Source: Flammeovirgaceae bacterium SG7u.111
GTDB lineage: Bacteria; Bacteroidota; Bacteroidia; Cytophagales; Flammeovirgaceae
Direction of reading: 5' to 3'
Length of the DNA stretch: 64,000 nt
NCBI GenBank assembly: GCA_034044135.1
Contig: CP139021.1
Location: forward strand, 87,501 to 151,500
Both the position numbers and the translations under genes were made by a program. Position 1 is the stretch's first letter. Each line of letters starts with the position of its first letter. Positions 11,198-19,359 of the stretch are shown here, piece after piece. A model generated the notes under the pieces. The model was not told where the DNA came from, did not search any database, and saw only the letters and a program-made list of their open reading frames with translations.

Positions 11198-12814
11198 TTA
11201 TCCATTCATTGAAGTAAGAAACTCCTCGTTGCTTCGTGTACCTCTCATATTGTTGAGTAGGTATTCCATTGCTTCTACAGGGTTCATATCCGACATAAAC
11301 TTGCGAAGTATCCAAACCCTTGAAAGTGAATCTTTATCAAGAAGCAAGTCTTCCCTTCTGGTACCAGATGCAATAACATCGATAGCAGGGTAAACTCTCT
11401 TGTTCGATAGTCTTCTGTCCAATTGCAATTCCATGTTACCAGTACCTTTGAATTCTTCAAAGATAACTTCGTCCATTTTAGAACCAGTCTCTATCAATGC
11501 AGTAGCGATGATGGTAAGTGACCCGCCATGTTCTACATTACGAGCAGCACCAAAGAAACGCTTAGGTTTATGAAGAGCATTGGCATCCACACCACCAGTA
11601 AGTATTTTGCCTGATGAAGGAGCTGTTGTATTATGCGCCCTTGCGAGTCTAGTGATCGAGTCAAGCAAAATGATTACATCATGCCCACATTCTACCATTC
11701 TCTTGGCTTTTTCAAGCACGATATTAGAAACCTTCACGTGCCTGTCAGCTTGCTCATCAAAGGTAGAGGCTACTACTTCAGCCTGTACGCTTCTTGCCAT
11801 ATCCGTAACCTCTTCAGGGCGTTCGTCTATAAGCAGAACAATTAGGTAACACTCAGGGTGGTTTTTCGCAATAGCGTTGGCTATTTCTTTCAAAAGGACT
11901 GTTTTACCAGTTTTTGGCTGTGCCACAATCATACCCCTTTGCCCTTTTCCTATCGGAGAGAACAAATCTACCACCCGGGTAGAAAGGCTGCTAGAGCGAT
12001 CACTCAGGTTCAATTTTTCTTGAGGGAATAATGGAGTAAGGTATTCAAAGGGAACCCTATCCCTTATTTCTTCGGTAGTTTTACCATTTACACTTTCTAC
12101 TCTTAGCAGAGCAAAGTACTTTTCTCCATCTTTTGGAGGCCTGATCTGCCCTTTAACAGTATCACCTGTTTTTAAGCCGAAGAGCTTGATTTGAGAAGGA
12201 GAAACATAAATATCATCAGGGCTAGCCAAGTAATTGTAATCAGGAGACCTTAAAAAACCGTAGCCATCTTGCATGATTTCAAGTACACCCTCATTTTCAA
12301 TCGCTCCGTCAAACTCCCTTATATTGAAACCAGGTTTTTTCTTGTCTCTGTTAGGAGTATTTCTTTCCCTGTTATCAGAACCTTGATCGTCCTTTTCTCT
12401 GACAGCTCTTTTTCTTTCTACTACTTCCTTTTTCTCTTCTACAGCAACCTCTTGGGTAGGTTGTTCTTTAGGCTTCTCTTCTTGTACAGGAGTTGGGGTT
12501 GGTGCTGTTACTTCTTCACTCTGTACATTTTCTCTTTTTACTCTCCTCCTTTTACTTGCAGGAGAATCAGCCCGGTCAGCTCTTCGGTTGAGGGTTTTAG
12601 GCTCTTTGTTAGCAATAGGCTCTTTAGGTTCTGTTTTCTTCTCCTTCTTTGCTTTTGCTTCTAAATCAGCGTCAGGCAAAACTGCCTGCTGATCCAATAT
12701 TTTATAAATAAGTTCTTTTTTTGGAAGTTTCTTGAAGTTCTTAAGACCTAGGTCTTCCGCTATTTCCTTCAGCTCTGATAAGAGCCTAACCTCCAGTTCT
12801 TCAATAGTGTACAT
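11198..12814 (-). CDS. rho: Transcription termination factor Rho
   Basis: Hexameric RNA helicase that ends untranslated transcripts. The 538-aa protein is longer than E. coli Rho (419 aa). It has an N-terminal Rho-N domain ([20 protein letters not shown]), a long charged insert of about 120 residues rich in K, R, E and P, a cold-shock-like RNA-binding domain ([20 protein letters not shown]), and the RecA-like ATPase with Walker A ([10 protein letters not shown]), Walker B ([14 protein letters not shown]) and the Q/R-loop region. A basic insert of this type is common in Bacteroidota Rho. It is transcribed alone after a long leader region. Confidence 0.97.
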   Translation of the reverse strand: MYTIEELEVRLLSELKEIAEDLGLKNFKKLPKKELIYKILDQQAVLPDADLEAKAKKEKKTEPKEPIANKEPKTLNRRADRADSPASKRRRVKRENVQSEEVTAPTPTPVQEEKPKEQPTQEVAVEEKKEVVERKRAVREKDDQGSDNRERNTPNRDKKKPGFNIREFDGAIENEGVLEIMQDGYGFLRSPDYNYLASPDDIYVSPSQIKLFGLKTGDTVKGQIRPPKDGEKYFALLRVESVNGKTTEEIRDRVPFEYLTPLFPQEKLNLSDRSSSLSTRVVDLFSPIGKGQRGMIVAQPKTGKTVLLKEIANAIAKNHPECYLIVLLIDERPEEVTDMARSVQAEVVASTFDEQADRHVKVSNIVLEKAKRMVECGHDVIILLDSITRLARAHNTTAPSSGKILTGGVDANALHKPKRFFGAARNVEHGGSLTIIATALIETGSKMDEVIFEEFKGTGNMELQLDRRLSNKRVYPAIDVIASGTRREDLLLDKDSLSRVWILRKFMSDMNPVEAMEYLLNNMRGTRSNEEFLTSMNG

Positions 12815-13380
12815 AGTGTGTGTGAAAAATTATTAAAGGTGCCATTTGAGATGGTCTCTCCTAGAATAATCGTGAATAAATTTATTTGATTAAAATCCTT
12901 TGAGAGGAAAAAAATAATGTGGTGATTTTATATGATTTGAATGTGCAATTATAAAGACTTATACCGAAATACCAAAAACAATAAGGTTAAATTCAAGACT
13001 AACAAAAATAAATATGGTTTTGTAAAGACTTAATTAGCTTATAATTAGAAGCTAATAGAGATGTTATTGGTGGTGTGGTACAAAACATAAACTCTTGTTT
13101 CCAAGGAATGTTTTGCATCACAAATATATTATTTTTTTTGGATTGAGGCTTGTGTTTTTCTCTAAAACCTATCAAAAAGAGCTTTTCTCTTAAAATAAAA
13201 GGAGTTTTTTGTTAAAAAACATGTTAGGGTTCTTAGTAGTTGGACTAAAGGAATTACCAAGTTACCTTTGCCGCTTAGGTAAAGTTCTGTAGAAGTTAAG
13301 TAGCAACTGTTTATTGTTTTTATCTTGTTATTTAGCAAACAGGTGTTCTTTAGTTTAGATGATAAATACGATAAATTGCA
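12815..13380. other. Divergent intergenic region between rho and the TlpA-like gene
   Basis: 566 AT-rich bases with no credible ORF on either strand. It must hold the divergent promoters of rho (minus) and of the TlpA/NosL unit (plus). Small hairpins are visible, for example gttttttgttaaaaaac near 13207 and ttacct/aggtaa near 13262-13282. No known riboswitch was recognised. Confidence 0.55.
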
Positions 13381-13893
13381 ATGGGAAAAGCTTTGAGAAG
13401 AAATAGTTTTTTGTGGATCGTCTTTGTGTTTTCTGCAATGTTTTTTAGTTGCGGTGGACCAAAAACACCAAAGGCTGGAGAGTTTGCCCCTGACTTTAAG
13501 TTAAAAGGGATTAATGGGAATGACTACACTCTTTCAGATTATAAGGGGAAGCTTGTTTTGCTGTATTTTTGGGTAGACAATTGTGATATCTGCAAAAAAG
13601 AGTTTCCTGTAGTGCAAGAAAATTATGAAGAGCTAAAGGGTGAAGGGTTTGAGATATTGGGCATATATATAGGTGATAAAACCGAACCTTCCAAAGAGTT
13701 TAAAGAGGCATACGGAGTGACATTTCCCATGCTGGTAGATGAGACTTACAAGGTAATAGACGAGTATAATATCACGGCTTCTCCTACCAATTACTTGGTA
13801 AATCCAGATGGGAAAATTGTACGGAGAATTGTCGGGTATCTTGATAAGCAACAAATAAGTTCATTGCTTTATAACATCAAAATGAATAAATAA
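13381..13893 (+). CDS. TlpA-like thioredoxin-fold lipoprotein
   Basis: A 170-aa envelope thiol-disulfide protein. Residues 1-24 form a lipoprotein signal ending in the lipobox FFSC, so C24 would be lipidated. A redoxin/TlpA domain follows, starting at GEFAPDFKL, with the active-site CxxC near residues 68-71 (WVDNCDICKKEF) and the cis-proline segment ITASPTNYLV. The C-D-I-C centre differs from the usual C-x-P-C. It is the first gene of a plus-strand run and is four bases upstream of a NosL-like gene, suggesting that it keeps metal-binding cysteines of that partner reduced. The pairing is inferred from context. Confidence 0.88.
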   Translation: MGKALRRNSFLWIVFVFSAMFFSCGGPKTPKAGEFAPDFKLKGINGNDYTLSDYKGKLVLLYFWVDNCDICKKEFPVVQENYEELKGEGFEILGIYIGDKTEPSKEFKEAYGVTFPMLVDETYKVIDEYNITASPTNYLVNPDGKIVRRIVGYLDKQQISSLLYNIKMNK

Positions 13894-13897
13894 AAGA

Positions 13898-14401
13898 ATG
13901 AAACATCTCTATTTTTTTCTGTTAATCGCTTTGTTTTTTACTTCTCAAAGCTGCCAAAAGGAAAAGCAAGAGGAAGTCCAAGTTCAAGAATATGCTGAAG
14001 AGCATAAAGGTCATTCCCATGCTAATGAAGGAGGTTGTGCCCATTGTGGAATGGATTATACAATGCATCCAAAATGGAAGGCTTCGTTTGAGTCACCTGA
14101 AAAAGGGACGCTTATGTTTTGTAGCAATAGATGTATGTTGTTGACTTCTATAAAAGAGAAGGATCAGCTCGGGGAAATAAGCGGAATTCAGGTGCAAGAT
14201 TATTATGACCTGAAAACTATCGATGGACAATCTGCTTTTTATGTGACAGGTAGCGATGTATTAGGACCTATGGGACATGATTTTGTGCCATTTTCTTCCA
14301 AAGAAGCAGCTGAAGAATTTATGAAAGACCATTCGGGAAAAAATATCTATTCTTTTGAGGAGGTAACTATGGAAGTGATCACTTCTGTGATAAATCAGTA
14401 A
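13898..14401 (+). CDS. NosL-like lipoprotein (copper chaperone family)
   Basis: A 167-aa lipoprotein with lipobox Cys at about residue 19 (TSQSC). It matches the NosL family: a paired-cysteine segment GCAHCGMDY, a second pair FCSNRCM, and the conserved YVTGSDVLGPMGHDFVPF-type C-terminal region. NosL binds Cu(I) and aids nitrous oxide reductase maturation, but the family is broader and many members lie far from nos genes, as here. A His-rich stretch (HKGHSH) precedes the first cysteine pair. With the TlpA-like protein before it and an FtsX-type permease after it, a role in metal delivery or removal at the envelope is plausible. Confidence 0.85.
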   Translation: MKHLYFFLLIALFFTSQSCQKEKQEEVQVQEYAEEHKGHSHANEGGCAHCGMDYTMHPKWKASFESPEKGTLMFCSNRCMLLTSIKEKDQLGEISGIQVQDYYDLKTIDGQSAFYVTGSDVLGPMGHDFVPFSSKEAAEEFMKDHSGKNIYSFEEVTMEVITSVINQ

Positions 14402-14408
14402 GGTTGCT

Positions 14409-14699
14409 ATGAGATATGTATCGAGGTTTTTTGGCTTCTTACTTTTATTGGTTTTGTTTACTATAGCTACTTGGGGCTATGCTTTTTTTGGTAAAAAGCG
14501 TGCTGGAATAGAGGAAAAACAGCAAGTGGCAAGGAGCTTTTTGCTAACCGATTTTTGCCTTACTACCGAATCTCGGCATACGAGAAATATAGCCTTGCCT
14601 GAGCTGATAGCACCTTTTCAGGATCTTCCAGGTTATCACGATCATTTTCCTTCATCCTCTTTTTATCAACCCGATTTTTATTTGAGAAAATATAAATGA
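14409..14699 (+). CDS. 96-aa membrane-anchored protein in the NosL/permease cluster
   Basis: A small protein with one N-terminal membrane segment (about residues 6-27) and a soluble, probably periplasmic, part. The soluble part contains a distinctive run of conserved-looking motifs: LLTDFCLTTESRHTRN, then PFQDLPGYHDHFPSSSF. It starts eight bases after the NosL-like gene and overlaps the permease start by four bases (ATGA), a sign of translational coupling. I recall similar small proteins beside NosL-type genes and FtsX permeases in other phyla, but cannot name a family. It is probably a dedicated subunit of the transport module. Confidence 0.75.
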   Translation: MRYVSRFFGFLLLLVLFTIATWGYAFFGKKRAGIEEKQQVARSFLLTDFCLTTESRHTRNIALPELIAPFQDLPGYHDHFPSSSFYQPDFYLRKYK

Positions 14700-15862
14700 G
14701 AAGGCAATTAAATATTTTGGAATATGCCCTCTCGTCTTTGGCAAGAAGGTGGAAAAAGCAATTGTCATTAGTTGGGATTTACGGCTTGGTTGTAGGGTTC
14801 TTTGCATCGGTAATCTTTTTCACTTCAGCGCTTCGCTCAGAAACCACTCAGGTATTAGAAGATGTCCCCGAACTTTGGGTGCAAAAGCTTGCGGGGGGCA
14901 GGTTACGACCTATGGATACAAGCTTTATTGATTCTCTAGGGAAACTACGTGGGGTAGCATCGATAGCTCCACGTATTTGGGGCTATATGTATGATTCACC
15001 AACTGGAGCGGTATTTACCATCACGGGTTCGGATTCTTTGCCCAAGGGGCTGTCATTGGTGCAAACCCAACTAGAAGGAGCTCTTAAGCCAGATGAAGTG
15101 CTTTGTGGTACGGGAATATTGGAGCAAAGAGGTTTGTTTTTGGGGGATTGGCTAACCATGGCAAATTCAGAAGGTGAGCTCAAAACTTTCCGAATAGCAG
15201 GCACTTTCGATGCAAAATCTGATCTGCTTACTAAAGACCTATTGGTGCTTTCACCATCTTCGGCAAGGGATATGATAGGCTTGGATGAAGGGGAGATGAC
15301 CGATTTGGCTATAGAAATAATCAACCCTGATGAGGTGGAGAATATCGCTAAAAAAATAGACATGGCTTTTGGAGGAATTCGAGTAGTAAGTAAGATGCAA
15401 TTGCAAAGTACCTATGAAGCCCTTTTTAGTTGGCGAGGAGGTATATTTATCTATGGGGCAATCATTTCCATCTTAGCATTCCTAACCTTGGCTTGGGATA
15501 AGGCTTCAGGTTTAAATAGTGAAGAAAAAAAGGAATTGGGGATTTTGAAGGGAGTTGGTTGGGAAATCAGTGATGTATTGTGGATGAAGTTTTGGGAAGG
15601 CGCTGCTGTTTCGGTAACCGCTACATTATTAGGGATTATGATGGCGCTAGGGCATGTTTTTATTTTTGATGCCCCATTGTTGAAGCCATTTTTAATTGGC
15701 TGGTCAGTAGTTTATCCATCTTATAATCTTACTCCCAGTATCTCATTGGGGGACTTGCTTTCTATTGTGTCCATTTCTGTAATCCCATACCTTAGTGCTA
15801 CGCTTATTCCCGCTTGGAAAGGGGCTATAACCGACCCCGCACAAGTGATGCAAGAAGGGTGA
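14696..15862 (+). CDS. FtsX/MacB-type ABC transporter permease
   Basis: A 388-aa inner-membrane permease with the FtsX topology: one N-terminal transmembrane segment (about 24-46), a large periplasmic domain of about 200 residues, and three C-terminal segments (about 250-270, 300-325, 350-375). The cytoplasmic loop EEKKELGILKGVGWEISDVL is the expected coupling helix region for an ATPase. Such permeases (LolCE, MacB and relatives) move lipoproteins or peptides or transmit force rather than import solutes. It overlaps the 96-aa gene by four bases. No ATP-binding subunit is encoded next to it, so the partner must be elsewhere. Confidence 0.87.
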   Translation: MRRQLNILEYALSSLARRWKKQLSLVGIYGLVVGFFASVIFFTSALRSETTQVLEDVPELWVQKLAGGRLRPMDTSFIDSLGKLRGVASIAPRIWGYMYDSPTGAVFTITGSDSLPKGLSLVQTQLEGALKPDEVLCGTGILEQRGLFLGDWLTMANSEGELKTFRIAGTFDAKSDLLTKDLLVLSPSSARDMIGLDEGEMTDLAIEIINPDEVENIAKKIDMAFGGIRVVSKMQLQSTYEALFSWRGGIFIYGAIISILAFLTLAWDKASGLNSEEKKELGILKGVGWEISDVLWMKFWEGAAVSVTATLLGIMMALGHVFIFDAPLLKPFLIGWSVVYPSYNLTPSISLGDLLSIVSISVIPYLSATLIPAWKGAITDPAQVMQEG

Positions 15863-15884
15863 TTTTTCATTTTTAAAACTGTAG

Positions 15885-16682
15885 ATGTTGGAAAAAAATA
15901 CGCCGATCCAATTTTCACATTCCAATGGATTTCCCGCAAGTTCTTATCAGCATTTCTTTAAGCTTCTAGCTCCATATCCAGTTACAGCAGTAGAACGCTT
16001 TGGTATGGGAAAGTATCAAATAAAGAATGATTGGAAGCCTTTGGTCGCAGAGCTAATAGATGATATCGAATCAAAGCACTCCAAGCCAGTAATAGGTGTC
16101 GGCCATTCTTTGGGCGGGGTGCTAACGGCTTGGGCTGCAATAGAGCGTCCAGATTTATTCGCTAAAATCATCTTTATTGATCCCCCCCTTTTTCGTCCTT
16201 TCAAGAGGTTTGTGATGAGATCGGCTAGTTTGATGGGAATTACCGATAAGGTTGTTCCTCCGGCAAGAAGCACTAAAAAAAGAAGGTCGGTTTTTGAATC
16301 AAAAGAACAGGCATATGAGCTGTGGAAGCACAAAAAGCTGTTTAAAAATTTTGATGACCAATGTTTTCAAGATTATGTGGAATACGGTCTTTCTCCATCT
16401 GCTAAAGGTGTAGAACTTATTATTCCGCCAAATTTAGAGTATAAAATATTCACCCTAACTCCTGCTATAATAGGAAGTGCTGATTTTAGTATGCCATCCT
16501 ATTTTCTTTACTCTGGTAAATTAAAAACTGTAGAGGCTAAAGACTTAGCTTGGCTAAAGAAAAAGTTTAAGAAAACTCAATTTATGCCATATGACGGAGG
16601 GCATATGTATCCTATGGAAGAACCGGAAAAAGCTGCTGGATTAATAAAAGGTCTGATTAATTCACCTGATGCTTTAGGATGA
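15885..16682 (+). CDS. Alpha/beta hydrolase
   Basis: A 265-aa enzyme of the alpha/beta hydrolase fold, no signal peptide. The nucleophile elbow is GVGHSLGG (Ser near residue 75), an acidic residue is available in the later strands, and the catalytic His is in GGHMYP near residue 245. It starts 22 bases after the permease and is probably in the same transcript. The N-terminal oxyanion strand (SHSNGFPASSY) fits the family. The substrate is unknown. Its 3' end overlaps the convergent minus-strand gene by 26 bases. Confidence 0.87.
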   Translation: MLEKNTPIQFSHSNGFPASSYQHFFKLLAPYPVTAVERFGMGKYQIKNDWKPLVAELIDDIESKHSKPVIGVGHSLGGVLTAWAAIERPDLFAKIIFIDPPLFRPFKRFVMRSASLMGITDKVVPPARSTKKRRSVFESKEQAYELWKHKKLFKNFDDQCFQDYVEYGLSPSAKGVELIIPPNLEYKIFTLTPAIIGSADFSMPSYFLYSGKLKTVEAKDLAWLKKKFKKTQFMPYDGGHMYPMEEPEKAAGLIKGLINSPDALG

Positions 16683-18009
16683 TTTTTTTCTTTCTTTTTT
16701 TCTTCTTCTTCTTTTTTTTACCCACATTGTATAAAAGCACCAAGCCAGCAGTAAAAAATGGTAACAGAGGGATTTTAAACCTAGCCAAAGCACCAAAATT
16801 ATAGCTGACAAAGCCAACTGCAAAGCCAAAAATGACTGTAAACCAGAGGCATAGTTGGATTTCAGGATTGTTGACCATAAGATAAAAAACTCGGATTATC
16901 CCTCTTCGAAATAATATGACCAAAGTGAGCATGAGGTAAAAGCCACTCTCAAGTGCGCCTATGAGCATTACAGGGTTTCGTGCTTCCCATAAATACGGTC
17001 TATAAAGTGTTACATTTACACTGGCAGGTACTTTTTTGAGCATTCCGCCTATGGAATAATCTATTTCGCCCAATGAGTAACTAGATCCCCCAGCTCTACT
17101 TCCATGGTCACCATGAAAACCGCTTATTTCATCCTCTATAGCTTCCATTGAACTATATTTCTCTGTTTGTGCTGCCAAAGAAGTTACCATTAAAGCCCCA
17201 GCTCCAGCTATTAATATGATGAGAACTGGTGCGCTCATGTACCTAAGTACGGGATTTTTGATTCCTCCTTTAAATTTTAAGTAGTACCAAAGCATGAGTG
17301 GGGGTAAAAATGCATAAAGAATGTAGGCTTTAAGCTGTAGGATTACCCAAGCAGTTGATAACATAATTATAATTAGCCTCACTCGTCCTTTGTTGGTGCT
17401 TACTAGGTGGAGAGCCGCATAGGTAAACCAGCCAAGTGCACCCAAGGTTATGGAATCTTTAAGTAAACCAGAGCCCCAAAAAATAGCAGAAGGGATATAG
17501 AAAATAGCATAGGCAAGAGGTTTATAGAGTTCTGGATAGAACCTTATGAAGGTTTGGTAGATTTTCCATGTTCCGCTAAAGGCAAAAAAACTGAAAATAA
17601 AGGTGATGCCAATATAGGACTGAAAGCAAAATGCGCCTGCTATGGCAGCGATTCTTACCAGAGTCCACTCTTCATGGGCTTTGAAATACGTAATTCTTGT
17701 CGTGTAGAGCAAAGTATCTCCCGTATATTCTCGAGCATCGAGAGTCATTATTTTTAAGCCTGTAAAGAAGTTGTCAGAAAAGGCTCTTCCTATGATTTCG
17801 GCTCCTTTGTGGTAATAGAAAGTATCTCCACCTCCGTAGTAAAATTGGTAAATAAAGGCAAATGCAACTGCTCCAAAAAGCTTAACTGTGAAAGCAGGAA
17901 TAAAATACTTTCTTGTAAAGCGGTTTGTGGTCTTTTTTCTCATCTTATAAGCCACCAAATAAATGGCTATAAGGAAAATAGGAGACAAGATAAGATCAAA
18001 AATAGTCAT
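16657..18009 (-). CDS. Polytopic membrane protein with lysine-rich tail
   Basis: 450-aa hydrophobic protein with about nine to ten predicted membrane segments. I do not recognise a named family with confidence. The layout (an early loop with YGGGDTFYYHKGAEII, later segments with ARFKIPLLPFFTAGL) is reminiscent of membrane glycosyltransferase or polymerase-like proteins of Bacteroidota. The C-terminus is a striking run of about fourteen Lys/Arg residues. The last 26 bases overlap the convergent alpha/beta hydrolase gene, so the poly-lysine coding sequence abuts that gene's stop codon. It is transcribed alone. Confidence 0.75.
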   Translation of the reverse strand: MTIFDLILSPIFLIAIYLVAYKMRKKTTNRFTRKYFIPAFTVKLFGAVAFAFIYQFYYGGGDTFYYHKGAEIIGRAFSDNFFTGLKIMTLDAREYTGDTLLYTTRITYFKAHEEWTLVRIAAIAGAFCFQSYIGITFIFSFFAFSGTWKIYQTFIRFYPELYKPLAYAIFYIPSAIFWGSGLLKDSITLGALGWFTYAALHLVSTNKGRVRLIIIMLSTAWVILQLKAYILYAFLPPLMLWYYLKFKGGIKNPVLRYMSAPVLIILIAGAGALMVTSLAAQTEKYSSMEAIEDEISGFHGDHGSRAGGSSYSLGEIDYSIGGMLKKVPASVNVTLYRPYLWEARNPVMLIGALESGFYLMLTLVILFRRGIIRVFYLMVNNPEIQLCLWFTVIFGFAVGFVSYNFGALARFKIPLLPFFTAGLVLLYNVGKKKKKKKKRKKKIILKHQVN

Positions 18010-18157
18010 AGGCTGTTGGCGAAATTACAGAATTATCTTTAAGAAAAGTGCCTATGTGATTTGTAAGAACAAGAAAAGATTGATTGGGAGGGACAGTACG
18101 AATGACTTGAGTATCATTCGTAGGCTTTAGAGTACGTTTTTTGGTTGGCATAAAATA

Positions 18158-18185
18158 AAAGAGGCGGTCATGTGACCGCCTCTTT
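18158..18185 (-). terminator. Terminator of the duplicated-domain secreted protein gene
   Basis: A GC-rich stem gaggcggtca/tgaccgcctc flanked by A and T runs. On the minus strand it follows the 18272-18883 gene and is trailed by TTTTATTTTAT, fitting an intrinsic terminator. Confidence 0.85.
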
Positions 18186-18271
18186 ATATCAATTCGCATA
18201 TATCTTAGTCATTCTAATATTAGAGTGGGCTTATGCTCGCTCTAGAATTCAAATTAAAACTTAGGATTGGA

Positions 18272-18883
18272 TTAGAGTTTCAATTCTTTTTCAAATTGTT
18301 TTTTACCGGCTTTGATCTCCATACGGTAAACACCTTCTGAAAGACCTTCTAGTTTGTAAAGCTTACCGAATTTTTTTACTTGAGATCCAAGTTCTTCGTA
18401 GATCAACTTATTGTTAGCATCGAAAATGTTTACCGAAACGTCTTCAGCGCTTTCGTTTTCGAATACTACAGCAACTTTTTCTTCTACCAATTGTACAGAA
18501 GGAGTAAGTGCTTCTACTTCTGTGGTTTCTGTAACCGATACATCGCCACTTTTAGAGATAGAGAAGCTTTTTCTGGCAAGTTGGTTTCCGTTTACAATTT
18601 CTAATGTATATTCTCCTTCCTCCAATTTAGAGAAATTGAACAATTCTCTAACGAAAGGCTTATAAAGGCTCTTAGCATAAATAGTGGTTCCATCTTCGTT
18701 TAAGATGGCCAAAGAAGCGCTGGTTTCTTGAATGTTTCTTACTGTCAATACTGCATTGCTAGAAGAAGCAAGAGGCTTAAGAGAAACAGTAATTGATTTT
18801 GCTGCTGCAGCAGCAGGAGATTCCTTTGCGTTCACTGCAAATGCTCCAAGCACTAACAATGAGATTAAGATTACTTTTTTCAT
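18272..18883 (-). CDS. Secreted protein with two sorting-domain-like repeats
   Basis: A 203-aa protein with a signal peptide (residues 1-19, cleavage after VNA) and a low-complexity alanine stretch. It then contains two related beta-sandwich repeats, about residues 42-108 and 135-203. Both follow the pattern of an opening strand, 'NED/DAN-(x)-TIYAK/LIYEE', a middle 'FNFSKLEEGEYTLEI' or 'YKLEGLSEGVYRMEI' strand, and a closing K-x-F strand. The pattern closely resembles T9SS type A C-terminal domains, here duplicated and forming almost the whole mature protein. Function unknown. It is a single gene with its own terminator. Confidence 0.8.
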   Translation of the reverse strand: MKKVILISLLVLGAFAVNAKESPAAAAAKSITVSLKPLASSSNAVLTVRNIQETSASLAILNEDGTTIYAKSLYKPFVRELFNFSKLEEGEYTLEIVNGNQLARKSFSISKSGDVSVTETTEVEALTPSVQLVEEKVAVVFENESAEDVSVNIFDANNKLIYEELGSQVKKFGKLYKLEGLSEGVYRMEIKAGKKQFEKELKL

Positions 18884-19359
18884 GTGATTAGGATTTAATT
18901 CTATATTTGAGTAAACGATTACAATGCAAACATAACTGTCTTTGCGGTTATGTCAATTAAATAGGTGTTAATTAAATATTAATTAGAAGTTCTAGTATTA
19001 ACTTAATGTTAAGTTTATGGTTTGGTAATATAAAAGTTACACTAATATCATAAAGTATAAATATATTTTATTTATACTTTTTATCAGTATAATATTATGT
19101 TTTTTATTTATTATTTAGAATATAATTTTATGCAACCGTTGTAGTTTTTTGCTATATGCTCTTCTGTTATGTATAATTGTTATGCTAACTATATGCAAAA
19201 AGTCACATTAATGCTGAAAAATTACACGCTACTATTTGATGCTTGTTTTTAGAAGAAATGAGAGTATTTCCATAAAAAAGCATCAACATTACTATTTCAC
19301 ACCTCATTATTTAATTTTGCACCATCACAAAAATGAGTTTGTGCAGCAAAAAAAAAGAA
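18884..19359. other. AT-rich divergent promoter region upstream of gltX
   Basis: About 475 very AT-rich bases between the divergent 18272-18883 gene and gltX. It holds AT-only inverted repeats, for example aaagtataaa/tttatacttt at 19052-19080 and aacttaa/ttaagtt near 19000. No RNA gene or convincing ORF was recognised. A frame opening at 19236 overlaps gltX and looks non-coding. Confidence 0.5.

Noticed and set aside
17996-18199. 67-codon minus-strand ORF between the polytopic membrane protein and a terminator
   Set aside because: It runs through the terminator hairpin at 18158-18185 and has no protein-like features.
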